Source: a virus. From it: a DNA stretch of 46,527 nucleotides. The position numbers and the translations under genes were made by a program. Below are positions 1 to 6,389 of this stretch, one piece after another (the first letter of the stretch is position 1; each line of letters starts with the position of its first letter). Location of the stretch: IMG/VR virus record IMGVR_UViG_3300029787_000090, positions 1 to 46,527 of that record. One strand, given 5' to 3'. Below the pieces are notes generated by a model, which worked only from the letters and a program-made list of their open reading frames with translations, was not told where the DNA came from and did not search any database.

Positions 1-286
1 AGAGTTTTATTATATTCAAATATTAGCATTTCGAAGGTACTCCGGCGGGCGTCCGAGGGCGATCCAGGTCTAGGAATCCTGATCCGCACCCCCATACATA
101 TAAATAAAAAAACGACACTAACAACACACTAGCGTTTTACTAAGAGTTTGGTATCTGTATACGTGATATGTGGTATGTGTATCTCTGTATAGGGTGTTTT
201 GGTATATATGGAATGGAATAGCCGTTGGCTTAGCGGCCAAATATAGGGTCCCAAAATTTTTTTGGGGGTATATTTTTATACAAAAG
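1..286. other. Left-edge non-coding stretch with a GC-rich islet
   Basis: No convincing gene is seen here. Bases 37-93 are strikingly G+C-rich in an A+T-rich surround and contain an imperfect hairpin (GATCCAGG at 61-68 against CCTGATC at 78-84). A - strand frame starting with ATG at 95 stays open to the left edge (31 codons, Arg/Pro/Ser-rich start), but no ribosome binding site is visible upstream. It could be the first codons of a gene lying outside the window, or chance. A second small hairpin (CCCAAAA 250-256 with TTTTGGG 260-266) lies just before the DnaA boxes. No tRNA cloverleaf could be drawn from the GC-rich part. Confidence 0.4.
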
Positions 287-362
287 TTATCCACATACTT
301 ATCCACAGGTAAATATTAGGTTAAATCTATGATTATATAGGAGAATTGGAAAGTTATCCACA
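287..362 (+). promoter_or_regulatory. Three exact DnaA boxes (candidate origin)
   Basis: The nonamer TTATCCACA occurs exactly three times in the same direction, at 287-295, 299-307 and 354-362. This is the high-affinity DnaA box consensus of E. coli oriC. The first two are 12 bases apart start to start. The second and third copies continue as TTATCCACAGGTAA, so they share a 14-base repeat. The cluster lies in a gene-free stretch next to an A/T-only segment, the usual layout of a DnaA-dependent bacterial origin. The match is seen directly; the origin function is inferred. An alternative is a DnaA-regulated promoter. Confidence 0.7.
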
Positions 363-376
363 GGTAAGGGGGTCCC

Positions 377-439
377 TTATTATAATATATATATTAATAC
401 TTCTATATAATATATATTATATATATAATATTAATATAT
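377..439. other. A/T-only segment, possible DNA unwinding element
   Basis: Of these 63 bases only two (400 and 403) are C and none is G. The segment is made of TATA/ATAT/TTAATA runs with several overlapping palindromes, starts 15 bases after the last DnaA box, and is preceded by a small palindrome (AAGGG 366-370 with CCCTT 374-378). Such a segment melts easily, and its place beside DnaA boxes fits the unwinding element of an origin. It may also contain promoters; I could not single one out. Confidence 0.5.
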
Positions 440-557
440 CTTTATCTGTTTCTTTATCTATATCTAGTTCCATTTAGCAAAATATTGTGTAGAAATGCTT
501 AAATATATGCTAAATGATTGATCTATTTAAAAAGTGAGACACGAGAACCCCCCAATA

Positions 558-566
558 TGGTATAAT
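558..566 (+). promoter_or_regulatory. Extended -10 promoter for the late block
   Basis: The bases read TGGTATAAT: a perfect TATAAT (561-566) preceded by TGn, the extended -10 motif that can work without a good -35 box. No good -35 hexamer lies 17 bases upstream. Transcription would start near 573, about 100 bases before the first gene of the + strand block and just before a strong leader hairpin. It suggests use of host sigma-70-type RNA polymerase. Single promoters read by eye are easily wrong. Confidence 0.5.
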
Positions 567-580
567 GGTAGTATGAATTC

Positions 581-647
581 GGGGCACGTGTCGGCACATC
601 TCTCCCCTCGATAGAGGGTTCTTCTCCCTTTCTGCTGACACGGCCCC
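581..647 (+). other. Long structured 5' leader hairpin
   Basis: The arms 581-595 and 634-647 pair as GGGGC/GCCCC, CGTGTC/GACACG, one G-T pair and GC/GC, with a single bulged A at 586, giving 14 base pairs. The 38-base loop contains a second hairpin, CCCTC (605-609) with GAGGG (614-618) closed by GATA. The right arm is followed by ATTTTA, a weak U tract. It lies between the extended -10 promoter and the ribosome binding site of the first gene (GGAGA, 661-665). It could be an attenuator, an mRNA-stabilising 5' hairpin or a protein binding site. The pairing is direct; the role is inferred. Confidence 0.55.
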
Positions 648-672
648 ATTTTACAACTATGGAGAATAAAAA

Positions 673-1011
673 ATGTACGGCGGAGATTCTGAAGGTAAGA
701 GTGGTAAATCTGGAGCAAAAAGCTCCAGAGGTACAAGAGCAGGAAAAAATATGGGACGAAGGCGTGGAACCCCAGCGGGAACGCCAGGAAGCTCAGTAAG
801 AGATATGAGAAGCAGCACCAGCGGTGGCCCCAAAAAGAAAAGCTCTTCTGTAATGCGTGAGGCTACTTGGAATAGCATGCCCAAAGGTCAAAGAATGAGA
901 GAGCATGGAACTACATCTTACGCAAAATACAAAGCTGATAAAGTAAAAATGAGGGCTAACGCATCTTCAGCTCGTTCTCAGCGTGGCGGCGGCGGAAGCC
1001 GAAAAGAATAA
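673..1011 (+). CDS. Small basic low-complexity protein, first gene of the late block
   Basis: This 112-residue protein is rich in Gly, Ser, Arg and Lys, with no hydrophobic core that I can see. Its first two thirds are low-complexity GKSG/SSRG/GRRRG-type sequence and it ends in a GGGG-rich basic tail, so it is probably disordered and able to bind nucleic acid. It starts at ATG 673 with a good ribosome binding site (GGAGA, 661-665) and is the first gene after the structured leader. Its stop is followed one base later by the ATG of the terminase small subunit. I do not recognise a family; a packaging-associated DNA-binding role is only a guess from place and charge. Confidence 0.75.
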   Translation: MYGGDSEGKSGKSGAKSSRGTRAGKNMGRRRGTPAGTPGSSVRDMRSSTSGGPKKKSSSVMREATWNSMPKGQRMREHGTTSYAKYKADKVKMRANASSARSQRGGGGSRKE

Positions 1012-1012
1012 T

Positions 1013-1471
1013 ATGGCAGTAAATCCTGTAAAACGTAGGGGTGGTTCTGTAGTACACAACAGTGTATGGAATACCGCTAACAAGAAAAAAGTTATTGAAA
1101 TGTTTGCCGGTGGTGCTACCGTTGTTGAGGTATGCAGATTCTTAGGCATTCATAAAGCTACGTTCTACAGGTGGCTCAAGGACGAAAGGAAAGGAGATTT
1201 TCAGCGTACTGTTGAGCTAGGTATACAGGCTTCGGAAGCTCACTGGATTCAGGTAGGTAGAGACAATCTAGAGAACAAGTCTTTTAATACATCTCTGTAT
1301 GCCTTTATGATGGTCAACAAGTTTAACTATCGTTCCACTTATTCAAAGCAGGAAGTGGATAAAACTGAAACCAAAAAGACTACAGTAGAAGTTAAGAAGG
1401 CTGTAGATGTTGAATCTATTATTGATAAACTAAACGAAAGTATGGAGGAGAAGCCAGAGCTTCTAAATTAA
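1013..1471 (+). CDS. terS: Terminase small subunit (HTH DNA-binding)
   Basis: This protein of 152 residues would recognise phage DNA and hand it to the large terminase. Residues about 33-56 form a resolvase-like helix-turn-helix that ends in HKATFYRWL, typical of small terminases and transposase-type DNA binders. A helical segment follows (60-105), then a charged Lys/Glu-rich tail. I chose ATG 1013, which directly follows the upstream stop. A GTG at 983 in the same frame would add ten residues (Ala/Glu) overlapping the previous gene and is less likely. The large terminase lies two genes downstream. The HTH is clear; the terminase assignment rests on context. Confidence 0.75.
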   Translation: MAVNPVKRRGGSVVHNSVWNTANKKKVIEMFAGGATVVEVCRFLGIHKATFYRWLKDERKGDFQRTVELGIQASEAHWIQVGRDNLENKSFNTSLYAFMMVNKFNYRSTYSKQEVDKTETKKTTVEVKKAVDVESIIDKLNESMEEKPELLN

Positions 1472-1472
1472 T

Positions 1473-1589
1473 ATGCCTAAAGTCGGAACTAAAAAATTTC
1501 CCTACACTAAATCTGGTATGAAAAAAGCTAAAGTCTACGCTAAATCAACCGGAAAAAAAGTAAAGAAAAAGCCCTCTAAGGGATACTGA
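1473..1589 (+). CDS. 38-residue lysine-rich nanoprotein
   Basis: This short reading frame begins MPKVGTKKFPYTK and ends KKKPSKGY, with 15 Lys in 38 residues. ATG 1473 sits two bases after the terminase small subunit stop, so it is probably translated by coupling. The opening motif, Met-Pro-Lys-Val-Gly followed by Lys-Lys-Phe-Pro-Tyr, is one I associate with tiny basic proteins in many marine phages, which supports a real gene despite its size. Function is unknown; binding of nucleic acid is plausible from the charge. Confidence 0.75.
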   Translation: MPKVGTKKFPYTKSGMKKAKVYAKSTGKKVKKKPSKGY

Positions 1590-1590
1590 T

Positions 1591-2565
1591 ATGGAAGTTG
1601 GAGCTGGTCCAGGAATTGGTGATGCTGGCGGTCTAGCGCAAGGCGATGATCAGGGAGGAACCGAAAGCGTAAGCGGGGGAATGATAGGGGCAAGTCCAGG
1701 AGCATCTAGTTCAGACATGTCAATAGCCGATTTTAAATCTGCTATTGCTAAAGCTTTAGGCGTTCAGGACTTAAGCGGTGGTGTAGGTACTATTGGTAGT
1801 CCACAAGCTCAGCCTGGATCACCAGCTCTTGAAGCTCATAATATGGATACAGATGCGGTAAGAGATGCTCTAGACAAAGCAGGCATGTTTGATGATAGAA
1901 TGGATATGACTGAGCCCGCGTCTCAGGAAGATGTAGACACAGGTATACGAACTGTCCGCGCCCACCCATCTAGGGATACACGCATAGGTATGCCAATGGG
2001 AGTTGGAAGACCAGCCACTACAGATCAGGAACAAAATAGAGAGCCTGTAGACATGTATGGTCGTGTCGCTCCTATCGAAGATATAGAAAACCCTGAGCAG
2101 AGGGCTAAAGCTTACAAAATCCTGGGCGAACTACAAAAAGCAGCTACCGAAGCTAGGACTCCTTTAGGAAAATCTTTAAGAGCTATCATGGGTTACGGAA
2201 TGAATGCTCTTCCAGGAATTGGCCAGCTTAATATGATAGGCAACGCAATTAAAGCAGGACTGGCTAAAGCAGGATTTAATGTTGATCCTAACATTATAGG
2301 ACAAGCAATTAGAGCAGCTCACGAACAAACAACACAAGGACCTTTAGGCGCTGGCGGAACTTCAGTAGGATCACGGAATGATTCTTTTATAGAAAACTTT
2401 CTTGATAATATTCCAGCTTCATCATATGATGAACCTTGGATGAAAGGCCTTAGTGAAAGACAAATTAAATATTATCTTGATAGACCAGAAGAATTAGAAT
2501 GGGTTCGTAATCTTTATAATGAAATGAACCCTATGAGTCCTTCATTAGTAACACCTACTAGCTAG
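1591..2565 (+). CDS. Hypothetical protein between the terminase subunits
   Basis: This 324-residue protein is not recognised. The first 140 residues are rich in Gly, Ala, Asp and Gln and look disordered. Residues about 165-245 are Ala/Gly-rich with amphipathic helix and a possible hydrophobic stretch (GYGMNALPGIGQLNMIGNAI). The C terminus (270-324) is acidic and aromatic. Its stop TAG shares a base with the GTG start of the large terminase, so the two are tightly coupled. Its place suggests a structural or packaging accessory protein. A small ejection protein is possible because of the Gly/Ala-rich helix, but there is no direct evidence. Confidence 0.75.
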   Translation: MEVGAGPGIGDAGGLAQGDDQGGTESVSGGMIGASPGASSSDMSIADFKSAIAKALGVQDLSGGVGTIGSPQAQPGSPALEAHNMDTDAVRDALDKAGMFDDRMDMTEPASQEDVDTGIRTVRAHPSRDTRIGMPMGVGRPATTDQEQNREPVDMYGRVAPIEDIENPEQRAKAYKILGELQKAATEARTPLGKSLRAIMGYGMNALPGIGQLNMIGNAIKAGLAKAGFNVDPNIIGQAIRAAHEQTTQGPLGAGGTSVGSRNDSFIENFLDNIPASSYDEPWMKGLSERQIKYYLDRPEELEWVRNLYNEMNPMSPSLVTPTS

Positions 2566-4229
2566 TGAGTTTGCCAGAAATAGTTAGGGATGCTTACATT
2601 GATTCCAAAAATTCAGAAGCTGCATACTCTTTCGCTAATTGGGCTAGGCATGCTAATTATGATCAAGTTGTTTCTGCATACGCTAATTGTCACAATGATC
2701 CTAATATTGACGATACCTTTATTCGCACTCTTGGCCAGCTTGATAGGTATTATCTTGGCGTTTTTTTGTGCAATCGCCACGACATGTTGCATCCTTGGAT
2801 ATATGAAAGATGCCGTGAAGTCGAAAGTGACAAAGATAGAAGACTCGATTTATGGGCACGTTTTCACTATAAAAGTTCTATAATAACTTATCTTGGTTGT
2901 ATTCAGGAAATACTATGTAATCCAGATATAACAATAGGAATACTATCTTATTCTGCAAAACAGGCTAAGCCATTCCTTAGACAGATAATGCAAGAGCTTG
3001 AATCAAACGAAAAGCTTAAAAGTTTGTATCCTGATATACTTTACGATAAACCAAAGCAGTACGCTCCTAAATGGGCAGAAAACGAGGGGCTTTGTGTTAA
3101 AAGAAAATCAAACCCTAAAGAACAAACAGTAGAGGCGCATGGCCTTGTAGATGGCCAACCAACAGGTAGGCACTTTGGTTTGATTATCTATGATGATGTT
3201 GTTGTGCAAGAGAGCGTATCAACTCCAGAACAGATAGCAAAGACAACTACTCAGTGGGAGCTGTCATTAAACCTTGGCTCTACACACAGCCCTAGGTATC
3301 AATACGCAGGAACTAGGTATTCTTATGGTGACACATACGGAACCATTCTACAAAGAGCAGCGGTAAAACCCAGAATACATACAGCTACTCATAATGGTCA
3401 GATGGATGGCATACCAGTGTTTCTTGAAGAAGATCGTTGGGAAGAAATAAAAAAAACTACATCTACTTATACTGTAGCTTGTCAGCAACTGCTTAACCCT
3501 ATTGCGGGAAGTGACGTATCGTTTAAGTCCGAATGGTGGAGAGAGTGGGAAGTTAGGCCTTACACAATGAACGTGTACATTATGGTTGACCCTGCTAGCT
3601 CAAAAAAGAAAGAGTCGAATAGAACCGCTATGTGTGTAGTTGGTGTAGATGCCAACTATAATAAATTTCTTTTAGATGGTGTTTGTCATAGAATGACCCT
3701 TTCTGAAAGGTGGGATTTTTTAAAAAAGTTAAGGGCTAAATGGAAAAGATCACCTGGAATTAGAGAAGTAAAAGTTGGTTATGAAAGATACGGCGCACAA
3801 AGTGACATAGAACACTTTAATGAGATGATGAGAATAGAGGGAAGCAACTTTCCTATATACGAATTAAACTGGGTTGGTGGAGGCGGATCACAATCTAAAA
3901 AGGACAGAATACAAAGATTAGAACCAGACTTAAAAGACGGATCTTTTTTCTGGCCTTATCCAACAGACAAAAAAATGCTTACATCTTTGCAGATGGACGT
4001 AATGGATAGAAAACAAGACTTTCTTATTTCTAAAAAAATTATGTGCAAAGATGAAAATGGAAGCTTATATGATCTTACTAAGTGGGTAAGAGATAATGAG
4101 TATAATCTTTTTCCAACTATACATCCAGATTTCTTGGATGCTTTATCTAGAATTTATGATATGGATGCTACGCCTCCAATTTCTAGAGTCTATAGAAAAC
4201 TGGAGCCTGAAGCTGAGGCAGCATATTAA
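2565..4229 (+). CDS. terL: Terminase large subunit (ATPase and nuclease)
   Basis: This 554-residue protein is the DNA packaging motor. The ATPase half shows the terminase-type P-loop variant RFHYKSSI (99-106, in place of a classical GKT) and a Walker B LIIYDD (206-211). The nuclease half has the expected RNase H-fold acids: D342 in MVDPAS, E407 in VGYER, and D522/D525 in PDFLDAL near the C terminus. The length suits podovirus-type large terminases. It starts at GTG 2565, overlapping the upstream stop by one base, and ends by overlapping the next ATG. The downstream cut mode (cos, headful or terminal repeats) cannot be read from the sequence. Confidence 0.93.
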   Translation: MSLPEIVRDAYIDSKNSEAAYSFANWARHANYDQVVSAYANCHNDPNIDDTFIRTLGQLDRYYLGVFLCNRHDMLHPWIYERCREVESDKDRRLDLWARFHYKSSIITYLGCIQEILCNPDITIGILSYSAKQAKPFLRQIMQELESNEKLKSLYPDILYDKPKQYAPKWAENEGLCVKRKSNPKEQTVEAHGLVDGQPTGRHFGLIIYDDVVVQESVSTPEQIAKTTTQWELSLNLGSTHSPRYQYAGTRYSYGDTYGTILQRAAVKPRIHTATHNGQMDGIPVFLEEDRWEEIKKTTSTYTVACQQLLNPIAGSDVSFKSEWWREWEVRPYTMNVYIMVDPASSKKKESNRTAMCVVGVDANYNKFLLDGVCHRMTLSERWDFLKKLRAKWKRSPGIREVKVGYERYGAQSDIEHFNEMMRIEGSNFPIYELNWVGGGGSQSKKDRIQRLEPDLKDGSFFWPYPTDKKMLTSLQMDVMDRKQDFLISKKIMCKDENGSLYDLTKWVRDNEYNLFPTIHPDFLDALSRIYDMDATPPISRVYRKLEPEAEAAY

Positions 4230-4402
4230 TGGCAAGAACTAGAAGAATAGGCAGAAAAACATATAGGTCTAGGCGTGTAGCTTATCAAATGACGAACTCT
4301 AAAAAGTTCTACGAAAAACAACCAAGGGCATTTCCTTATGGAGAGTTTCCATATGTTCAACCCGAATATTGGGTTGCTGGATATTGCGAGAATGAACTAT
4401 GA
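4229..4402 (+). CDS. 57-residue basic N terminus, aromatic C terminus protein
   Basis: This small reading frame begins MARTRRIGRKTYRSRR and ends with a Tyr/Pro/Phe-rich segment and GYCENEL. Start and stop both overlap neighbours (TAATG with the terminase, ATGA with the next gene), strong support for a real, translationally coupled gene. The first 16 residues hold seven Arg or Lys. I do not recognise the family. A nucleic-acid or capsid-binding role is possible but not shown. Confidence 0.7.
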   Translation: MARTRRIGRKTYRSRRVAYQMTNSKKFYEKQPRAFPYGEFPYVQPEYWVAGYCENEL

Positions 4403-4764
4403 AAAAATTATTATTAGCTCTAGCATTTGCATCTGCTCCTCTAATGGCGCAGACTCCGCCTATAGGTATTAAACCTCTTAACGTACAGATGCAGTTATTC
4501 TGCGCTGATTCGTTTGAATTTTTGATGAACGTTCTTGCGGCTGACTTCAAAGAGTATCCTATTATGATTGGCTACCTTAAAGAAGAGCCTGACAATGCTC
4601 ACACCTTTATTTATTTTGTTAACAAAGAAATGACTACATCAAGTTTAGTTGTATCGAAGAAAAGCGCAGACAGAGAGCAAGCCTGTATAATCTGGTCAGG
4701 TAAATCACCTAGCGGAATGGCGTTTTCTGTAAATCCTAACCCTATGTTTGCTGACGAACTGTGA
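4399..4764 (+). CDS. Exported small protein with signal peptide
   Basis: The 121-residue product begins with a textbook signal peptide: MKK, a hydrophobic run LLLALAFASAPLM, and a likely cleavage after Ala17 before QTPP. The mature part has two cysteines (in LFCADS and EQACIIW) that could form a disulfide in the periplasm. It sits just before two membrane-anchored proteins (4761-5401), so it may belong to a lysis or envelope-associated group. No enzyme motif is visible. Export is well supported; function is unknown. Confidence 0.75.
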   Translation: MKKLLLALAFASAPLMAQTPPIGIKPLNVQMQLFCADSFEFLMNVLAADFKEYPIMIGYLKEEPDNAHTFIYFVNKEMTTSSLVVSKKSADREQACIIWSGKSPSGMAFSVNPNPMFADEL

Positions 4765-4976
4765 TGGAACCGTCTATAATGGTGGACGCCCTGATTGGTA
4801 TAATCCTATTCCTTGGGGGTTGGTTAGTTAAAAGAATATTTTCTCAGATAGACAGGCTACACGCTAGGGTTACAGACCTAGCAACTGTGACGGTTAGTCG
4901 TGGTGAACTAGACACTCACATAGATCGAATACTTGATCGTATAGATACTTTAGAGCAAAGACTCTTAAATAAATGA
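4761..4976 (+). CDS. Small membrane protein with coiled coil, holin-like
   Basis: The protein has about 70 residues, one strongly hydrophobic segment near the N terminus (VDALIGIILFLGGWLV) and then a heptad-patterned coiled coil (HARVTDL to DTLEQRLL). This one-span-plus-coil shape occurs in hemolysin XhlA-like and some class III holin-like phage proteins. GTG 4761 overlaps the previous stop, and ATG 4764 is an equally good start that removes one residue. It overlaps the next gene by ATGA. A role in lysis is inferred only from shape and neighbours. Confidence 0.7.
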   Translation: MMEPSIMVDALIGIILFLGGWLVKRIFSQIDRLHARVTDLATVTVSRGELDTHIDRILDRIDTLEQRLLNK

Positions 4977-5401
4977 GTGATCTAGAAGTATCTGATAAGA
5001 CTAGCGTAGGCCTTCCGTTAAGAAATCTTATAGGTCTTGCCAGTGCTGTAGCCGTAGGAACTTGGGCTTGGTTTGGATTGCAAGAAAGATTGAATGTTAT
5101 AGAAACAAATCAGATTCTAATGCAGAAGTCTGTAGAACAGAATGAAAATTTTAGAATCAAATGGCCTAGGGGTGAGTTGGGAGCCCTGCCAGCGGACGCT
5201 GAACAGTTCATGTTGTTAGAACATCTAGCGAAAGAGTTCTCCAAACTACAGGAGGTGATCGAAGCAGGAAAGGCCCCGTATGATCAGCAGCAGGCGCTCA
5301 CGTTAGATTTTTTTAAACAACGCATCGAGAACTTAGAGCGTCATGTTGAAACACTAAAGGATAAAACATCTGAAATAAAGGCAAGCAACGGAGTACACTA
5401 A
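4973..5401 (+). CDS. Membrane-anchored coiled-coil protein, spanin-like or virion accessory
   Basis: This protein of 142 residues has one transmembrane segment at about 17-36 (LRNLIGLASAVAVGTWAWFG) followed by a long charged helical part (37-140) with coiled-coil character, including EFSKLQEVIEAG and RIENLERHVETLKDK. That is the layout of an i-spanin (Rz-like), but no partner outer-membrane lipoprotein is nested within it. A lipoprotein-like gene does occur further on at 6740. Overlap with both neighbours shows it is part of the coupled run. Function is unproven. Confidence 0.7.
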   Translation: MSDLEVSDKTSVGLPLRNLIGLASAVAVGTWAWFGLQERLNVIETNQILMQKSVEQNENFRIKWPRGELGALPADAEQFMLLEHLAKEFSKLQEVIEAGKAPYDQQQALTLDFFKQRIENLERHVETLKDKTSEIKASNGVH

Positions 5402-5649
5402 TGCAAATAACTATGATGGTGCTTGTGTTATACTTAAATGGCTCTGTTATTGAGTTTATGGGACATCACGAAACAGATGATGGATGGGAGCGAATGGGTA
5501 TGAGCGGTTGCTTACAGGTAAAGCGTACTCTTAAACGCAATGGTTGGAAGGACAACTTAGATGGAAGCACAAGGTACGCCTGTGAAAGACGAGATGTAGA
5601 GCTCAGAACTAACTGGGAGGGCAACGAAGTTATTGCTTCAATTAAATGA
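5401..5649 (+). CDS. Hypothetical small protein
   Basis: These 82 residues begin with a hydrophobic strand-like run (MQITMMVLVLYLNGSVIEF) and continue with a mixed, charged domain holding two cysteines (GCLQVK and RYACERRD), spaced 30 residues apart. The pattern looks like a compact small domain; a weak signal-anchor reading of the first 15 residues is possible. It overlaps both neighbours (TAATG and ATGA). I do not recognise a family with known function. Confidence 0.65.
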   Translation: MQITMMVLVLYLNGSVIEFMGHHETDDGWERMGMSGCLQVKRTLKRNGWKDNLDGSTRYACERRDVELRTNWEGNEVIASIK

Positions 5650-5939
5650 GCAGACAAAAAGCAATACCTAAAACAACCAAAGGTAAAAGCGCTAACTATA
5701 GGCCTACTAAGTCTGGCGCAGGAATGACAAAAAAAGGTGTTGCTGCTCATAGAAAAGCAAACCCTGGCTCAAAACTTAAAACAGCTGTAACAGGAAACCC
5801 AAAGAAAGGATCAAAAGACGCTAAAAGAAGAAAGTCTTATTGCGCTAGATCAAAAGGGCAGCTAGAAAGATCAAGTGCTAAAACTCGTAACGATCCTAAC
5901 TCAAGAATAAGACAAGCAAGGCGTAGGTGGAAATGTTAA
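5646..5939 (+). CDS. Conserved basic phage protein, DUF6321-like
   Basis: This protein is 97 residues long and very basic. The stretch GMTKKGVAAHRKANPG, then LKTAVTG, KKGSKDAKRRKSYCARS, and the C-terminal RQARRRWKC form a pattern I recall from small proteins of cyanophages and other marine phages (DUF6321-type); the family number is from memory. The repeated Lys/Arg clusters and conserved Cys in SYCARS suggest a nucleic-acid binding domain, possibly with a role in packaging or in the virion. It overlaps its neighbours on both sides. Confidence 0.75.
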   Translation: MSRQKAIPKTTKGKSANYRPTKSGAGMTKKGVAAHRKANPGSKLKTAVTGNPKKGSKDAKRRKSYCARSKGQLERSSAKTRNDPNSRIRQARRRWKC

Positions 5940-6055
5940 AGAAAATTAAAAAAGTTTCTAAAGAGTTAACTAAAGCATCTAATATGCATAAAAAACAATC
6001 TAATGTTTTAAAAAAATTAACTAAAGATACTAAAAAGAAAAAGAAGAAAAAATAA
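5933..6055 (+). CDS. 40-residue poly-lysine nanoprotein
   Basis: This reading frame begins MLKKIKKVSKELTK and ends in seven consecutive lysines. It overlaps the previous gene by seven bases and the next by TAATG. About 18 of 40 residues are Lys and there is a helical heptad pattern of Leu/Ile/Val. With the surrounding genes it makes a series of tiny basic proteins. Overlap on both sides and full use of the space support it, but the A-rich sequence makes chance reading frames easier, so confidence is moderate. Confidence 0.6.
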   Translation: MLKKIKKVSKELTKASNMHKKQSNVLKKLTKDTKKKKKKK

Positions 6056-6204
6056 TGGCTAAGAAAGGATTGTACGCAAACATACACGCAAAACGAAAGA
6101 GAATTAAATCTGGCTCTGGAGAGTCTATGAGAAAGCCGGGAAGCAAAGGAGCTCCAACTAACAAAGCCTTTAAAAGGTCTGCTAAAACTGCCAAGAAAAA
6201 ATGA
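6055..6204 (+). CDS. 49-residue conserved basic marine-phage protein
   Basis: The product begins MAKKGLYANIHAKRKRI and continues SGSGESMRKPGSKGAPT, ending in KKK. This signature (Lys-Gly-Leu-Tyr-Ala-Asn-Ile-His-Ala-Lys-Arg) is one I know from many marine phage genomes and cyanophages, always as a protein of about 50 residues of unknown role. Start and stop overlap both neighbours (TAATG, ATGA). It is strongly basic and has no hydrophobic core. The family recognition is from memory and was not searched. Confidence 0.8.
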   Translation: MAKKGLYANIHAKRKRIKSGSGESMRKPGSKGAPTNKAFKRSAKTAKKK

Positions 6205-6383
6205 AACACTTAAGAGATCAAAATGAATCGTATTTGCAACACTTACGAAAAGCAATGTACTTTTCTGGCTGTCTGTTGGTTGGGAGTCTGTGTGCTGTCG
6301 CTCACGCTCTTGTTCCATGCATCCTAACCAAAACAACAACTAACATTATAAACTACATTCAAAATAAACTTGAGGCAAAATGA
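6201..6383 (+). CDS. Small membrane protein, DUF6356-like
   Basis: These 60 residues begin MKHLRDQNESYLQHLRKA, then one transmembrane segment at about 18-42 (MYFSGCLLVGSLCAVAHALVP), then a short polar tail. The pattern of a His-Leu-containing N terminus, one membrane span with Ala-His-Ala-Leu-Val-Pro and a Thr/Asn-rich end matches my memory of the DUF6356 family of small capsule- or membrane-type proteins. It overlaps both neighbours. Its role is unknown. Confidence 0.65.
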   Translation: MKHLRDQNESYLQHLRKAMYFSGCLLVGSLCAVAHALVPCILTKTTTNIINYIQNKLEAK

Positions 6384-6389
6384 AAGACA

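Noticed and set aside
250-266. CCCAAAA/TTTTGGG hairpin as a terminator
   Set aside because: No gene ends nearby, and no clear U tract follows on either strand; kept only as a note in the non-coding region.
118-306. A 62-residue - strand reading frame
   Set aside because: It has no ribosome binding site, odd composition (many Tyr, Thr, His) and covers two of the DnaA boxes; most likely chance.
527-736. 69-residue - strand frame over the leader
   Set aside because: It overlaps a good promoter, a strong hairpin and the first gene; composition does not look like a protein.
983-1012. GTG 983 as start of the terminase small subunit
   Set aside because: It would overlap the previous gene by 29 bases and add only an Ala/Glu-rich tail; ATG 1013 right after the stop is simpler.
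2590-2883. 97-residue hydrophobic frame inside the large terminase
   Set aside because: It lies in another frame of a clear terminase gene, without a ribosome binding site; hydrophobicity comes from frame-shifted A/T-rich codons.
5896-6339. 147-residue Phe/Leu/Ser-rich - strand frame
   Set aside because: It is the complement of the Lys-rich small genes, which gives hydrophobic Phe/Leu runs by chance.
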